Positions 13,020 to 24,000 of a DNA stretch of 64,000 nucleotides are shown here, piece after piece. The DNA is from Gamsiella multidivaricata. Taxonomy: Eukaryota; Mortierellomycota; Mortierellomycetes; Mortierellales; Mortierellaceae. The DNA lies in NCBI RefSeq assembly GCF_025024155.1, contig NW_026251815.1, forward strand, positions 35,003 through 99,002. Direction: 5' to 3'. The position numbers were made by a program, and so were the translations under genes. The notes below the pieces were generated by a model. It was not told the DNA's origin. It searched no databases and was given only the letters and a program-made list of their open reading frames with translations. Position 1 is the first letter of the stretch, and every line of letters starts with the position of its first letter.

Positions 13020-15260
13020 ATGTATATCATGGCCGATTACCCTATCTCAGACGCAAGCCATCCCACGACATCTGCAGCAGCAGCAGCATCGATGGTACCA
13101 AGCATACTCGCGATGCCCTTCCTCTCGAATGACTTTGGCTTCCCCACGGAGACATCCTCGGCCGTGCCGTCTGCCACCACAGCCACAACCATGTCCTCTT
13201 CTGGTGCTACCGTCACATCTACGACCGCAGCGACCATGGCGGCAACCACAGTAGCATCTAATTTGACCTCATATACGCTAACTAGCACATCTCCACAAGA
13301 GGTCCTAATGTCCATGCCCACCTCGACATCTGCCGTCCCTTCCTCTTTATCGTTCTACCCCACCGCTACCTCAACCACATCTGTAGCTACATCAATACCT
13401 GCCTCTCCTTCCTCCTTGGCCCCTTCTTTCTCCTCTTGTATTTCTAACAACATGACTGCACCCTTGCTGCTGGACAGCAAGGACTCGCTCTCAAATCTCG
13501 ACACCCTTCAATCCAATCAAGACTGGCTGGCCCTGTCTATTGGCGACATCAGCATGGGTAGCAGCCCCCGTCCTCAACTGACCCCGCTCGAGTTCAACTC
13601 ATACCAAGAATATCCATTCGATCAGAACAATGCAGACATCTTCTCTGCCTGGCCTTCTTCGCCAATATCGTATCTGACTGCAGCCACACAGGCCCTAACA
13701 GGACAGCCAAGCGCGATCCAGAGCATTATCCCACCAGGCATTCAGAACCAGCAACAGCAACAACAACAGCAGCTGCATCAGAGCCGACCAGCTATCCTTC
13801 CACAACAGCAACAGCAACAGCCTTTCCCCATTCGCTCACAGCAGTCGCTCAGGCCCAAGAACCTGCAACAAATCCAACTCCAAGCTGGTCTGATCTCTCC
13901 TCCAAACACGCCGTCCTCGACGCCCTCACCGCTCCGTATTAGTCATGACCTGCCCTCGACGCCTCGTCCCCAGTCCATGTATATCATTCGGCAGCCACGT
14001 CCATTATCGCCCCTGACGCCTACATCCCCGATGGTTGAGAGTCACAATGGCCCCACCGTACTTCTCAACCGATCCAATTCGCTGCCGACGATCTCTCCGG
14101 TCTCGACAGCCTACAGCCACGGATCGGACCATCCATACCTCTCAGGCCACCGCCGTCTCTCCTCGACTTCGACATCCTCCTCGGTTGCCTCCTCTGCGGA
14201 TGGGTCCCAAACTGAGCCTAGGCCCGCCAAACAGAACAAGGCACGTAAGCCTTCGAAGGCAGCGATCAGGGCCGCGGCCGGCATGGGTGTCCGATGCCAG
14301 AACTGCGGTGTTACGGTGACGCCGCTTTGGCGACGTTCAGCCGACAACGAACCATTATGCAATGCCTGTGGACTGTACCACAAGTTGCATGCGGTCCATC
14401 GGCCCAAACATCTGCAGCAAACACAGCAGCAAGGGAACTCGTATGGCGCAACTGCCGGTGTGGCAAAGGGCGGCCTCAAGAGCGGCGGCGCCAACGTTGG
14501 TGACCAGCCCATGCTGGCCAGCCAAAACCCGCGCGATTGCGACGGGCTTCTCCTCGACGGTGCATGTGCAGATGATTCGTTGTCGTCCTCGTTAGGAGGA
14601 CCCGGATCTCGATCGTCGACTTCGGCGGCGGGCCTGCAGCCGACATGCACCAATTGTAAGACGACATTGACCCCTTTGTGGCGCAAGGACGACGCTGGCG
14701 AAATCCTTTGCAATGCATGCGGGCTGTACTACAAGCTGCACCATGTCCACAGACCAATCTCCCTCAAGCGAAATGTCATCCGCCGGAGGTCCCGTTACGA
14801 GACGGGTAAGGGCTCGGGCTCGGCGGCTGCGGGACAGCCGCAGCCACAGCAACGGGCACAAGCGGAAACGGGAGCACAGATTCAAGCGCAAGCACATATC
14901 CAGGCACAACATCATCATCAACAGCAACAAATCCAGGCGCAAGCGCAGGCGCATGCCCAGGCCTACCATCATCAACAGCAACAGCAGCAGCAACAACAAC
15001 AACAACAACAACAGCAACAACAACACTTTCATGCCATGCAGGCACATCCTTCCTTCGACTATGCGCAGGCGCAGAGCATGGGACATGTAGCGCACGACCC
15101 TTCTCAACAACAACATCACCAGTACCAACATCAAGGCATGTCTGTCAACATCGGACCCCATATGGGTATGCAGATGATGTCCCCGCTCAGCCCTTTGGAT
15201 GGACAACCAATGCATTATCATCCTTATGCTCCTCCTGCCGAGTACATGGACAGAGATTAG
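13020..15260 (+). CDS. Two-finger GATA-type zinc finger transcription factor
   Basis: This is an intronless 746-residue protein. ATG 13020 opens the frame, and a second in-frame ATG at 13029 (ATGGCC) is in better context. The N-terminal half is Ser/Thr/Pro-rich with glutamine runs. Two GATA fingers follow, at about residues 426-450 and 543-567, both CX2CX17CX2C with TPLWRR or TPLWRK and the CNACGLY signature. The second carries a basic tail ([12 protein letters not shown]). The C-terminus is rich in Gln, Ala and His. Fungal two-finger GATA proteins include the siderophore repressors SREA/Urbs1/Fep1, whose fingers flank a four-Cys iron-sensing block. Here the linker has only two cysteines (DC...GAC), so the iron-regulator assignment is possible but unproven. 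Expected role is nuclear, binding GATA-core DNA. Confidence 0.9.
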   Translation: MYIMADYPISDASHPTTSAAAAASMVPSILAMPFLSNDFGFPTETSSAVPSATTATTMSSSGATVTSTTAATMAATTVASNLTSYTLTSTSPQEVLMSMPTSTSAVPSSLSFYPTATSTTSVATSIPASPSSLAPSFSSCISNNMTAPLLLDSKDSLSNLDTLQSNQDWLALSIGDISMGSSPRPQLTPLEFNSYQEYPFDQNNADIFSAWPSSPISYLTAATQALTGQPSAIQSIIPPGIQNQQQQQQQQLHQSRPAILPQQQQQQPFPIRSQQSLRPKNLQQIQLQAGLISPPNTPSSTPSPLRISHDLPSTPRPQSMYIIRQPRPLSPLTPTSPMVESHNGPTVLLNRSNSLPTISPVSTAYSHGSDHPYLSGHRRLSSTSTSSSVASSADGSQTEPRPAKQNKARKPSKAAIRAAAGMGVRCQNCGVTVTPLWRRSADNEPLCNACGLYHKLHAVHRPKHLQQTQQQGNSYGATAGVAKGGLKSGGANVGDQPMLASQNPRDCDGLLLDGACADDSLSSSLGGPGSRSSTSAAGLQPTCTNCKTTLTPLWRKDDAGEILCNACGLYYKLHHVHRPISLKRNVIRRRSRYETGKGSGSAAAGQPQPQQRAQAETGAQIQAQAHIQAQHHHQQQQIQAQAQAHAQAYHHQQQQQQQQQQQQQQQQQHFHAMQAHPSFDYAQAQSMGHVAHDPSQQQHHQYQHQGMSVNIGPHMGMQMMSPLSPLDGQPMHYHPYAPPAEYMDRD

Positions 15261-15533
15261 TCATAGACAAAATCCATGTTCTCCCGGGACAAAAATAAAC
15301 AAACGAAAGAGCAGAACATCTGCAGCGCGCTGAAAAAAAAAAGAATCAAAAATATTATTGGCATTTGTAGTTCCGTTTTTTTCTTTGTGAATTTTATTTG
15401 CAAATTAGGATGCCGCTAGACTACAAATTGCATTTGAAATGAGATGTATGCGCCCCAAGGTCCGTGAGAAAAATTAGTTTTTTTTTTCTTTTTCCCAAGA
15501 GAAACGTTCCTTCCCCCCCCCCCCCTTCATCAC

Positions 15534-16780
15534 TTAGACCTTCTTCACAGAGACATGGGAGCCCTCATCATAGATCTGCCAGGGATTGCCCTTCAACCAC
15601 TGATCGGCCCCCTCCGCCACGGGGTTTCCCTGAATCTTTCCCTCTCGTTCCTTGCGCTTAGCGGCGGTGGAGATGCCCATTTGTTGATCACGCCGGGCGA
15701 GGAGGTCGGGGTTGACCTGGTCGTCGCGGGTGAAGCTGAAGAGGACCTGGGGCGGGCCCGTGGGGACCTTGCTGGAACACTCGCCTTGGTCGTCCACGGG
15801 CCAGAGCTGGATAGTTTTGCCGTAGGTGTTGACGAGGGCCTGGAGTGCGACGAGCTCGGCCGCTTGGACGACGGTCTCGGGGACGAGACTCTTACTGACC
15901 TGGACGAGCAGACCGGACTCGACCTCGTACTTGTGTGAGTGCCAGTACTTCTTTTCGTTGTCGTCGAGTGCTGTTTGTGCCCGCCAGACACACCAAAAAA
16001 AAAAAAAAAAAAAAAAAAAAATAGAAATAGAAATGGGCGAGGTGAGAAAAATTGTTCATGCTGTGCACACCAATTATTATTTTTTTTCTCTCTTTTTTTT
16101 TTTTTTTTTTTTTTTTTGAAACAAAATACTTGAAACTTCGCACTCACACTTGAACAGCTTCTCAGAAATGACGTATTCGACCCCGATCAGTTTGGCATCC
16201 ACGCTATCGCTGTCATAAAGCAAACACTGGCGGCGGTCTTCATCGATCACATGGCAGTAGTGGTACGCGATCACCTGGCGCTTGGGGTCTTCTCTACATC
16301 CGTCCATGCACGGTTACCCATCAAGAGAAATAAAATGAAAAAGGAGTAAAATAAATTAATAGCGTATTAATTTCAACTGATAATCCATAGAAAAAGAAGC
16401 AGACACATGAACACTTTTTTTTTTTAAAAAAAAAAAACCAACTTACGGATACAAGTGCAGACCGCAGAGGGCTTCACAGATACCGCCGAGGGGCTTGAAG
16501 CTCTGGAGCATCGCTGCACCGGCAGAAAGCGCCGCGATACCTGAGGTGGTCTGGCCCTCGGACTCCTTGGCCTCATGGCATTTGTGGGTGGGCATCTATT
16601 TTTTATCATTAGTATCATTAGTATCATTAGTTTTCTTTTTTTCTTTTTTTTTTTTCAGCAAATATACTAGAGAATGAAGTTAAACGCAAGATGTCACACC
16701 GTATAGCTGCAAGAGTTGCCATAGCAGATCAAAGTAGATCAAAGCCGAGCACATGAACTTACAGTGAGATGTTCCTCCAT
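15534..16780 (-). CDS. DUF1264 / oil body-associated protein (OBAP) family
   Basis: Exons 16780-16763 (six codons), 16595-16447, 16293-16148 and 15970-15534 join in phase to a 249-residue protein, the usual length for the family. Diagnostic stretches are HYCHVIDEDRRQCLLYDS, LIGVEYVIS, WHSHKYEVESG, YGKTIQLWPVD, GPPQVLFSFTRDDQ and the final GNPW segment. These align by eye with plant OBAP/DUF1264 proteins, which associate with lipid droplets in seeds. The biochemical function in fungi is not established. The start is set by the tiny first exon, whose GTAAGT donor joins in frame to the acceptor at 16596. A TATATAA element lies about 165 bp upstream. The last intron contains facing homopolymer runs. 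Confidence 0.9.
15995..16117. repeat. Facing A27 / T25 homopolymers inside an OBAP intron
   Basis: On the + strand a run of 27 A (15995-16021) is followed 71 bp later by a run of 25 T (16093-16117). Both lie within the intron 15971-16147. Transcribed from the minus strand, the two runs can pair into a long A-U hairpin. Confidence 0.85.
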
Positions 16781-16940
16781 GTTGGACGTGGCGGTTGTTT
16801 GAATATAGGTGTAAGTGGGTACGCTGGTTTTATTCAAGTGGATGGTTGTAAATGTATGCTTACGTGGAAGGAAAGGGAAGGAAAAGATGAAAAGTAGAAA
16901 AGAGAAAGAGAGAGAGAGAGAGAGGAGTAGAAAGGTAAGG

Positions 16941-16948
16941 GTTATATA
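16941..16948 (-). promoter_or_regulatory. TATA box of the OBAP gene
   Basis: TATATAAC on the minus strand lies about 165 bp upstream of the start codon. It is followed by a CT-rich leader, which reads as GA-rich on + (about 16862-16925). Confidence 0.5.
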
Positions 16949-17176
16949 GGTCACATAGCAATGTTGATGTCATGGAGCGGTGCATAACTGGGCCGAGACA
17001 GCCATTGTCATGGCCATGCCATTTACGCGCCCATGCTTCACCTACGCTTGTCTGTGCTCGGCTACACCCAAAAATATAACAGAGAGCAGTCTGTCGAGCA
17101 TACTGATGGCTCATATCATGATCGACATCATCCTGATATGTTTTATTGCAGAAAAAAAAAAGACAATCAGACGCCA

Positions 17177-18715
17177 TCATCCAAGGGCCGCATCTGTTTT
17201 CAGAGGAATGATCCACACGTCCGGTCGATTCAGACGGAGCCATGACCAGAGAGGCGTACTCATCTCCTTGGGCGCGTAGCAAAACCTGTCTAGCTCTGGT
17301 AGCGACTCCGCAATCCACCATACATCCTTGTAGTGCCAGATCCCGAATCCTGTCAGACAAAGCAGCTCGAGTTGAGGGAGATTTCCCAGCTGCGTAACCC
17401 CCAGTTCATTTTTCAGTTGATGAGTACCGATATCGTTCTGCAGTACCAAAACGCGTAATCGCTTGAGGGTCGCCAACCTGGACCACATGATTTTCATCAT
17501 TCCACTCCTATCTTTCCATCCTGCAGGAGACCAATCACTGCCGCTCAATCTCAGCTCTTGAAGATGTAGGCAGTTCCATGGTTCGCCTCCAAACAAGGTC
17601 GTGATCGAGTTCGGTCCTAAGGAGGTATAGATGATCTGACAACGGAGTGCACGACAGTTCATGAAAACCTGCTTCAGCCCAGCGGACGAAATTTCGTCGC
17701 ACGTCAGAGTCAGCGAAACAATATGGGGCATTATTCTAACAAATTCTTCGAACCAGTCAGACGTAAAACAGCCCCCCAAGTCGAGATGACGGATCCGAGG
17801 GAGTGATTGTAGTATCGACAAACAGTGTTCCGTTTTGATTTGGGAGCAAATCCGGATCGTGAGTGAAGATAGAGAGTGTAAAGATGGCGACAGATCGATC
17901 AGCTCCTGAGGAGTAAAGTTGCATCCCGTCAGTGATAAACTGGAGAGTTGATTGCCACTGCCGATAAGTTTTGTGAGAGCTCTGTCGGCCCATTCTGGCA
18001 GCTGCACCAGCTCCAACGATTTCAAGTTCAACAAACTTGTGTTCTCGCTCAGGAATACAGGAAAGGCGGCCCTATCCTTGGAGAGAACGTATCCAGATAA
18101 ATTTAGGTGCCTGAGAGCCGGCCAAGATCCTAGCACGTTCTCGGGATAGCGCCCTGACGCTGGGAATGGGTCATCGTATGTGAAAGCTATGGCTTCGAGA
18201 TGTGTGTATGGGTGAAGGGTCTGCAATGGGTGCTGCTCCAGGCTTCGGCATCCCACGATATCGATCGAGCGCAGCTTTGGAGAATGCTGTAGCAACCATA
18301 CGAGTTGTTCTGTCGTCACCCCGGACTCTCGGAGGTTCAGTGATGTCAAGTTGAGTTCGTGTATCCAGGCAGTCTCTTCCACAAAACGCGATATTGCACT
18401 ACTCCGTGGTCCTGGGAAGGCAAGCATCTGTATGAGATGTATATGCTTATAAAAATGCGGTGCAATCATTGTATAGGTCCTGTTCGTCCTGCAAGAAACG
18501 GTTTTCCAGATGATCGGGAGCGTGATTTGGGCACACCACTTCGAGACGCGACAGAACGAGGGCCAAGCCCGTAGCGGGGTGAGCTTGAGTATGAGATGGG
18601 CAAGTTCTGGGATATGGAGGACCCTCTCGGCTGTAGAATGTAAAGAATATGATTGGTTGATTGGGATCAGGATACGTGTGAAAAAGAGCATTGTTTGGCG
18701 GCAAAGCGCGTCCAT
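17177..18715 (-). CDS. F-box-like / leucine-rich-repeat protein
   Basis: This is a single 512-residue frame from ATG 18715, with an in-frame stop 15 bp upstream. Residues about 30-75 resemble a fungal F-box: HIPELAHLILKL, then a Cys/Trp pair in FCRVSKWCAQ and the closing LPIIWKTV. The rest is a string of leucine-rich repeats of the RNI/AMN1 type (LRHLNLSGY, LSSLSLTGC, IRHLDLGGC, LQELRLSGS). By family, F-box/LRR proteins are substrate receptors of SCF ubiquitin ligases; the substrate here is unknown. Such proteins are very numerous in Mortierella-like fungi. No intron is needed; a 25-nt gap in another frame near 18740 is too short to be one. Confidence 0.8.
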   Translation of the reverse strand: MDALCRQTMLFFTRILIPINQSYSLHSTAERVLHIPELAHLILKLTPLRAWPSFCRVSKWCAQITLPIIWKTVSCRTNRTYTMIAPHFYKHIHLIQMLAFPGPRSSAISRFVEETAWIHELNLTSLNLRESGVTTEQLVWLLQHSPKLRSIDIVGCRSLEQHPLQTLHPYTHLEAIAFTYDDPFPASGRYPENVLGSWPALRHLNLSGYVLSKDRAAFPVFLSENTSLLNLKSLELVQLPEWADRALTKLIGSGNQLSSLSLTGCNFTPQELIDLSPSLHSLSSLTIRICSQIKTEHCLSILQSLPRIRHLDLGGCFTSDWFEEFVRIMPHIVSLTLTCDEISSAGLKQVFMNCRALRCQIIYTSLGPNSITTLFGGEPWNCLHLQELRLSGSDWSPAGWKDRSGMMKIMWSRLATLKRLRVLVLQNDIGTHQLKNELGVTQLGNLPQLELLCLTGFGIWHYKDVWWIAESLPELDRFCYAPKEMSTPLWSWLRLNRPDVWIIPLKTDAALG

Positions 18716-19149
18716 GCCATGCCCATCTCACCTGCAGACAATGAGGCATTGATCACCTGGTTGCAGTCGTGGCTGGCGCCACTCCCGGGACTAGCGCTAC
18801 GGAGGAGTGCCTGCCTGACCCGTTGACGATGGTATTCTCGCACTTCGTCCATGGTCTTGATGAGTTGAATGTAAATTCAACCGATGTCTTGGCTCAATGG
18901 GGGTTTTCCCAGAGAGCTGTGGTTTTTGCTGCACATTCAATTACAAAATTAAGGATCATCATGACGCTCTTAGACATATTCCCCCTTTTTTTTACCGACC
19001 TTCCCTTCTCTTATTCATCGCCATCATCATCATCCTTCCCATTACTTCCATTCCCTTTCACGTCGTAGACTGCTAGCGTCCGACACTTCCCTCTCTCTTT
19101 TAGCTTAAAATATAACTCTCTGTTCTTCTTCAAGTCTTTGCCCTGAGCC

Positions 19150-20745
19150 ATGTCTGCAGAGTCGCCCATCGTCTATGAGTTCGGTCTCGGTCCCATCTCG
19201 TGCCACGCCTTCAACCAGGACCACACTGGTAATAAACGTCGACAAATTCCTATCTCAACCACAAACCATATCGTGCCTCTGCAGTACTCGCCTCTCACTA
19301 TTTACTAAATTACTCCATGCCCTCTCCCATAAATTATTTGTAGAGCTGGCAGTCTGCTTCAACTCCAATGTCGTCAACATCTTTCGTAAGGCTAGTGCTG
19401 GCTGGACCTTGGCTTGGGCTTTGGCCGAGCACGACAAGCCCGTGACATCCATCGACTGGGCCCCCAAGTCCAACAGAATAGTGACCTGCTCCCAGGACAG
19501 GAATGCCTACGTCTGGAACCTTGACCAGGCCTCGCAGCAGTGGAAACCCACCTTGGTGCTCCTGCGCATCAACCGTGCTGCGACCTTTGTCCGTTGGTCG
19601 CCCGAGGAGGACAAGTTTGCGGTGGCGTCTGGTTCGCGCTGTATCAGCGTCTGTTATTTCGAGGAGGGCAACGACTGGTGGGTGTCCAAGCACCTCAAGA
19701 AGCCTATTCGCAGCACTGTCCTCAGTCTGGACTGGCATCCAAACAACGTCCTGCTCGCTGCTGGATGCGCTGATATGAAGGTAAACATAGCGACCATCAA
19801 TTGGGGAAGGCATTCGCTCAATTGATTCGGTCAGAGCGACTAATTTGGTTAGCGCATTAGCCATCATTCCGACTAGTCCAAGAAGGATTTAGCGCATTTT
19901 TCAGGCACGTTAATCTAATCACTACCGTTTTCATAGGCGCGCGTATTTTCTGCCTTCATCAAGGGCGTCGACAAGAGGTATGGTTACATTACTCTATTCA
20001 CACATACTCTATTCACACATCGGCCTATGTGAAGTAACTGTGATGGTAATATACGTTTTTTTTTTTTTTTTTTTTTTTGCGCTTATTGATAGGCCTGCCC
20101 CATCCCCTTGGGGCGAGAAGCTGCCTTTCAATACTGTCTGCGGCGAGTTTTCCAGCGGCACAGGAGGATGGGTCCACAGCGTTGCATTCTCGCCCAACGG
20201 TGATTCCCTCGCCTTCAGTGGACACGATTCGACAATCACCATGGTCAGCCCTGGCACCGGAGCTGTTCAGACGGTCCGATCTAACTTCCTTCCCTATCTC
20301 TCTGTAATCTGGTTGAACGAGCACCAGATCGTTGCTGCTGGACACGATTGTGCTCCTCATCTGTTTGAGACCAAGGGACAGCAATGGTAATGTAGTGGAG
20401 GGACACATTGGTGTTTATGTCCGCAATTGCATTATATTTATAGTCATCTTCTCGTTTTGTTCATGACGCAGGGCATTCTCGGCTTCGTTGGACTCTGCTG
20501 TCAAGAAGGCTGATGTAGGAATCACTGCTAGAGATACTTTCCGCCGCATGGACAGCCGTGCTCAGTCAACCTCCTCAAACGACACTGAAGTCCTGACTCA
20601 TCACCAGAACACCATCAACTCTATCCGTGCTTATGCTGGATCTCGCGATCATGTTGACCAGTACTCGACCTCTGGGATTGATGGAAGGCTGATTGTCTGG
20701 AACGCCAACAACATCACCAGGGGAATGGGCAACCTCCACATATAA
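19150..20745 (+). CDS. ARC40: Arp2/3 complex subunit 1 (ARPC1/p40), WD40 protein
   Basis: Exons 19150-19228, 19344-19780, 19937-19977, 20093-20386 and 20472-20745 join in phase to 374 residues, the normal ARPC1 length. The N-terminus ([14 protein letters not shown]) and WD repeats ([23 protein letters not shown], shortened here to SIDWAPKSN and [47 protein letters not shown]) are characteristic. The last repeat ends in DGRLIVW. The protein forms the beta-propeller that contacts Arp2/Arp3 and nucleation-promoting factors in cortical actin patches. The first intron (115 bp) falls just after the N-terminal strand. The fourth exon is preceded by a T24 tract in the intron. Confidence 0.93.
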
Positions 20746-21341
20746 GGACACAGGCGCCTGGAACGACTTTCCAATGACGACCGTTCGAAACTCGGAACTG
20801 GATGATACTTGAAGGGGTCGTGAATTGTTGTTGTATTCATCATGACTATCTTGCCACAATGGACCCATTATTGTGAGAGCAAGAAGACAATAAACTGAAG
20901 AAGAACAAAAAAAGGTACTCGGCCTTGCAATCTCCTTTATGCGCCTTGTTGTTTTTGTTTACTCTATCTTTTCGTGATAACGATCCAGTTTCCAGAAAGG
21001 ACAAGGAACTCAATAATGGCTGACACACATGGAGAACAATGGACAGCAGAGGGAACGGGGCATTACGAGACAGGATAATGAGCAGGACTCAAATTCAACA
21101 ACAACAGAGACAAAGAACATGTAGCACCACAACGCTGTAACTCGTCGGCAGAACTGATGTATTATACATGGTCATGGACATTCATATCGACAAAACAAAA
21201 AAAAAAAGGCACATGAACTGTATTCATTATTTTGGATAGATTCTATGGATTTTTCATGGACTTTTCATGGACTTGAGATGCGAGTAGGACAGAGGAGTGG
21301 CGGGAGTAACAGGACAATGGGATAGTAGTTGATTAAATGAT
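20746..21341. other. Convergent intergenic spacer, nothing recognised
   Basis: This 596-bp spacer lies between the 3' ends of ARPC1 (+) and the retropepsin-like gene (-). It holds A-rich tracts and presumptive 3'UTRs. No gene is seen. Confidence 0.6.
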
Positions 21342-21881
21342 TTATGCAAAGCTGATCTCGAAGCGCGGTATGTCGCCGCCGAAGAAGACCTTTGCACGAG
21401 TGAGCTGGATAAAGTCTTGGCCGAGGATGTTGAGGTGCGCAAAGTGAGCGTCAGAGGGCGATCTGGCGACCAAGAGGGTGTACCCGTTGACCTTCAGGGG
21501 CAAGCGCATGGAACCAGTACTGGAGCGCTCTTGAGCCTCACCGACGACGACCATGTCCTCAATGCCGAGGGCCCTGAGGGCCTCATCCGAGAGATAAGTT
21601 TGTGGCGAGGCTTCGAGGTAGAGAAAGTGGACGTGGATTGGACGGGGTGTACCTGTGAGGGTGAGGATGAATTCGGTGATCTGGACATGGAGCGAGATGA
21701 TGGGTCGAAGACTTGCACCCCAGACGATGCCGCGGACTTGTTGTTGGTGATGAGGGTGGTTGGTTTCGTGAAGGTACTGTGCGCCGAGAATCTTGGAGAA
21801 GGAGTCATGGAGATCGTTTGGGAGGATGTCTTCAAAGTCGGCGCATATGGTTTTGAACAATTCGGCGCCACCTGCATTCAT
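21342..21881 (-). CDS. Retropepsin-like fold protein, probably catalytically dead
   Basis: This is a single 179-residue frame from ATG 21881. The C-terminal half has the layout of a retropepsin-like aspartyl protease. A hydrophobic strand ends in HFLYLEASPQTYLSDEALRA, where family members have FL(I/V)DTG(S/A)P followed by a Ser/Thr-rich turn and a helix; near the end NILGQDFIQL corresponds to the usual (N/D)(I/L)LG(R/Q)DF block. The catalytic D-T-G is replaced by L-E-A, so proteolysis is unlikely. The conserved flap and helix pattern suggests the fold is kept for binding. The N-terminus (about 50 residues) is mixed alpha with a His/Gln-rich turn and is not recognised. A TATATAG on the minus strand at 22204-22210 and an (ATGA)n array lie upstream, probably in promoter or leader. 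The fold assignment is by eye. Confidence 0.6.
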   Translation of the reverse strand: MNAGGAELFKTICADFEDILPNDLHDSFSKILGAQYLHETNHPHHQQQVRGIVWGASLRPIISLHVQITEFILTLTGTPRPIHVHFLYLEASPQTYLSDEALRALGIEDMVVVGEAQERSSTGSMRLPLKVNGYTLLVARSPSDAHFAHLNILGQDFIQLTRAKVFFGGDIPRFEISFA

Positions 21882-22019
21882 GATTGGGCAGGGTGGGCAG
21901 GGTGTTTGTACGTCGGAAAGTATGCGTTGAGTGGACTGAATTGAAGGAGGGTTAAAAGGAAGGGATTGCTGCGATCGGCAGCATTGATAGAACCCGAAGC
22001 GATGCAATGGAGCCAGGGG

Positions 22020-22115
22020 ATTGAATTAATGAATGAATAGATGAATGAATTAATGAATGAATAGATGAATGAATAGATGAATGAATAGATGAATGAAGGA
22101 GTAAATGAAGGAATG
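22020..22115. repeat. (GAATGAATAGAT)n / ATGA array
   Basis: About 90 bp of nearly perfect ATGA-based 12-mers lie 140-240 bp upstream of the retropepsin-like start codon, so probably in its transcribed leader. Confidence 0.85.
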
Positions 22116-22261
22116 AGTGAGTGTTTGGATGAAGATATGGCAAGAGAGGGGGGAAGCAACAAAAGAGTGGGCACCCCATAGTGAAAAACAGGCTATTGAA
22201 GCTCTATATACACTGCACAGAGATGTGGGTATACAGAAAAAAAAAATAGAAGCGGAGAGAC

Positions 22262-22318
22262 TGTTCGAGAGGGTGCGAGAGTGAGTGGGTGAGTGAGTGA
22301 GTGTGTGAGTGAGTGAGA
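22262..22318. repeat. (GTGA)n microsatellite
   Basis: Runs of GAGT/GTGA units. The reverse-complementary array occurs at 23938-24000 in the same spacer. Confidence 0.85.
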
Positions 22319-22589
22319 GGCAAGGGCAGGAGAACAACGAGCGAGCGAGCAAAACAACGAGAGAAGGAGACGGACAGGGGAACGCGCGATTGGTTCGTCT
22401 GTCGAAGGTTCCAAAAAAGGAAGGTAAATATGATCATACCCGCCCGATCCTCAAACACTATCCGCCTATAGAAAAAATCAGACTCGATCTGAAACGCCAC
22501 GCGTTCAGGCGTGTCTGGACGCAAGGTGTGTCTGTGACCACATGGACTGGACTGCGCGACACGACGCGACACTTTGTTCGTCTCACTTT

Positions 22590-22722
22590 ACTCACACACA
22601 CACACACACACACACTCTCTCTCTCTCTCTCTCTCTGTCTCTGTCTCTGTCTTTTCAACTGTGCTATGCTGTGCTGTTCTGCTCTGTTCTGCCCTGTTCT
22701 GCTCTGTTCTCCCCTGTCAACC
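22590..22722. repeat. Compound (CA)n(CT)n(TGTCTC)n and (TGYTC)n microsatellite
   Basis: Four successive simple repeats: CACACA, then CTCTCT, then GTCTCT triplets, then a TGCTC/TGTTC pentamer array. The segment is wholly pyrimidine-biased with potential for Z-DNA (CA) and H-DNA (CT). Confidence 0.85.
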
Positions 22723-23937
22723 ATTGGATACGTATACTCAAGTCGTGCAGTGCCCCTGTTCGACCTGTCCACGGCGAGGAGAGGGGAGGACGATCGTCCC
22801 TAAAGACTGTGAAGTATCTGGCCATTGGCTCTCAATGGCAGTAGCATGGAGTGCTCAATCTATTCAGGAGAGCGGACGGATTTGTATGCAAGTGCGAGCA
22901 ATGAGGGAAGAAAAGAAAGAAAGAGGAAGAGAGAGAGAAGAGGGAGAGAAATATAGGGACGACCCATTGCTTGGCAAGCAAGGCAGGCATGCGGTATTGG
23001 GAGGGAAGACGATCTCGGTTCTCGGCTTGCACGCACGTGGTGTCCTTTCATGTTCTTTTGCTCACCCCATTCCCTAACATTCGCCGTCATGTTGCATGCG
23101 TACACCGCGATTTACGGCCTGGTCCCCTTATTCGTCGTTGTTGCACAGAACAGAGACAAAAAAATGCATGGAAGCAAAAACCAACAAAGTTGAAGAAGCG
23201 CGACGTTCTTTCAATAATTCATAACCCGACAACAAATATAAATATTTTTTATTTCTCGGGGCGACAATTGTAAAATAAATGACGTAAAGAGAAAATGCCA
23301 AGAACCCGTCCGCGCGAAGCACGATTTAGAAACGACCCGTGTAACGGCGGCTCCGGATTTTGTCATGTGCTCTCCCCTCTCGCGAGGTCACCGTATGATC
23401 TTCCCAATGCCTGTTTTGCTACACTGAGAAGGATGCCCACCATGGAGAGGGTCTGGATTCGTTTGCATCCATGTAATTACACACAGCCACTCGATCGTTG
23501 GCAACTGTCCTTGGAGGATGCAGCATCCGGGTTGACGAACAATTCTAGGGAAGTTTTACGGGGCAGGAACTTGTAAAACGTACTTTGTTGGTCGAACGCG
23601 AAGAGAGGACAAGCTGTAGTGCCGTGTATGCGTGTATGTGTGTGCGTGTGTATGTATGAACGTATGTGTGTGTTAGTTTTCTTATGCGACAGCGGCTCAG
23701 AACTCTCTCTCTTCACATGCTGGGGCAGTGCGGAAAAGGATCGTCCCAGTCTCTCATTTCATGTGTGGTGTTTGATGTGTGGGGTAGGGAGAAGAAAAAT
23801 GCCCCTGCCCGCGGCTCACGGCTGCGGCTGTCAGCCAATGGGCTCGCGAGAATAACTTGATAACTTGTCCATGCCCGCTTTCTTGTTTTTTGCTGCTTGC
23901 TTCCATCCGTATCCTGCAGTCTTGGCTACTTCTGTCT

Positions 23938-24000
23938 CTCGCATTCCCACTCACTCACACACTCACTCACTCACTCACTCACCCACTCCCACACTCCCAC
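23938..24000. repeat. (CTCA)n microsatellite, inverted relative to 22262-22318
   Basis: ACTCACTC units, then CCACTCCCA. It lies about 280 bp upstream of the SCP2 TATA box. Confidence 0.85.

Noticed and set aside
14592..15221. Minus-strand Leu-rich frame opposite the GATA gene
   Set aside because: Shadow of CAG/CAA repeats read as CTG/TTG.
18667..18852. Extra 5' exon for the F-box/LRR gene
   Set aside because: Joining it would need a 25-nt intron; the F-box is complete without it.
21882..22007. Longer N-terminus of the retropepsin-like protein
   Set aside because: The upstream frame begins at a non-ATG codon; the first ATG is at 21881.
22309..23077. Overlapping + strand frames across the CA/CT arrays
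   Set aside because: Composed of microsatellite translation with no domain and no splice logic.
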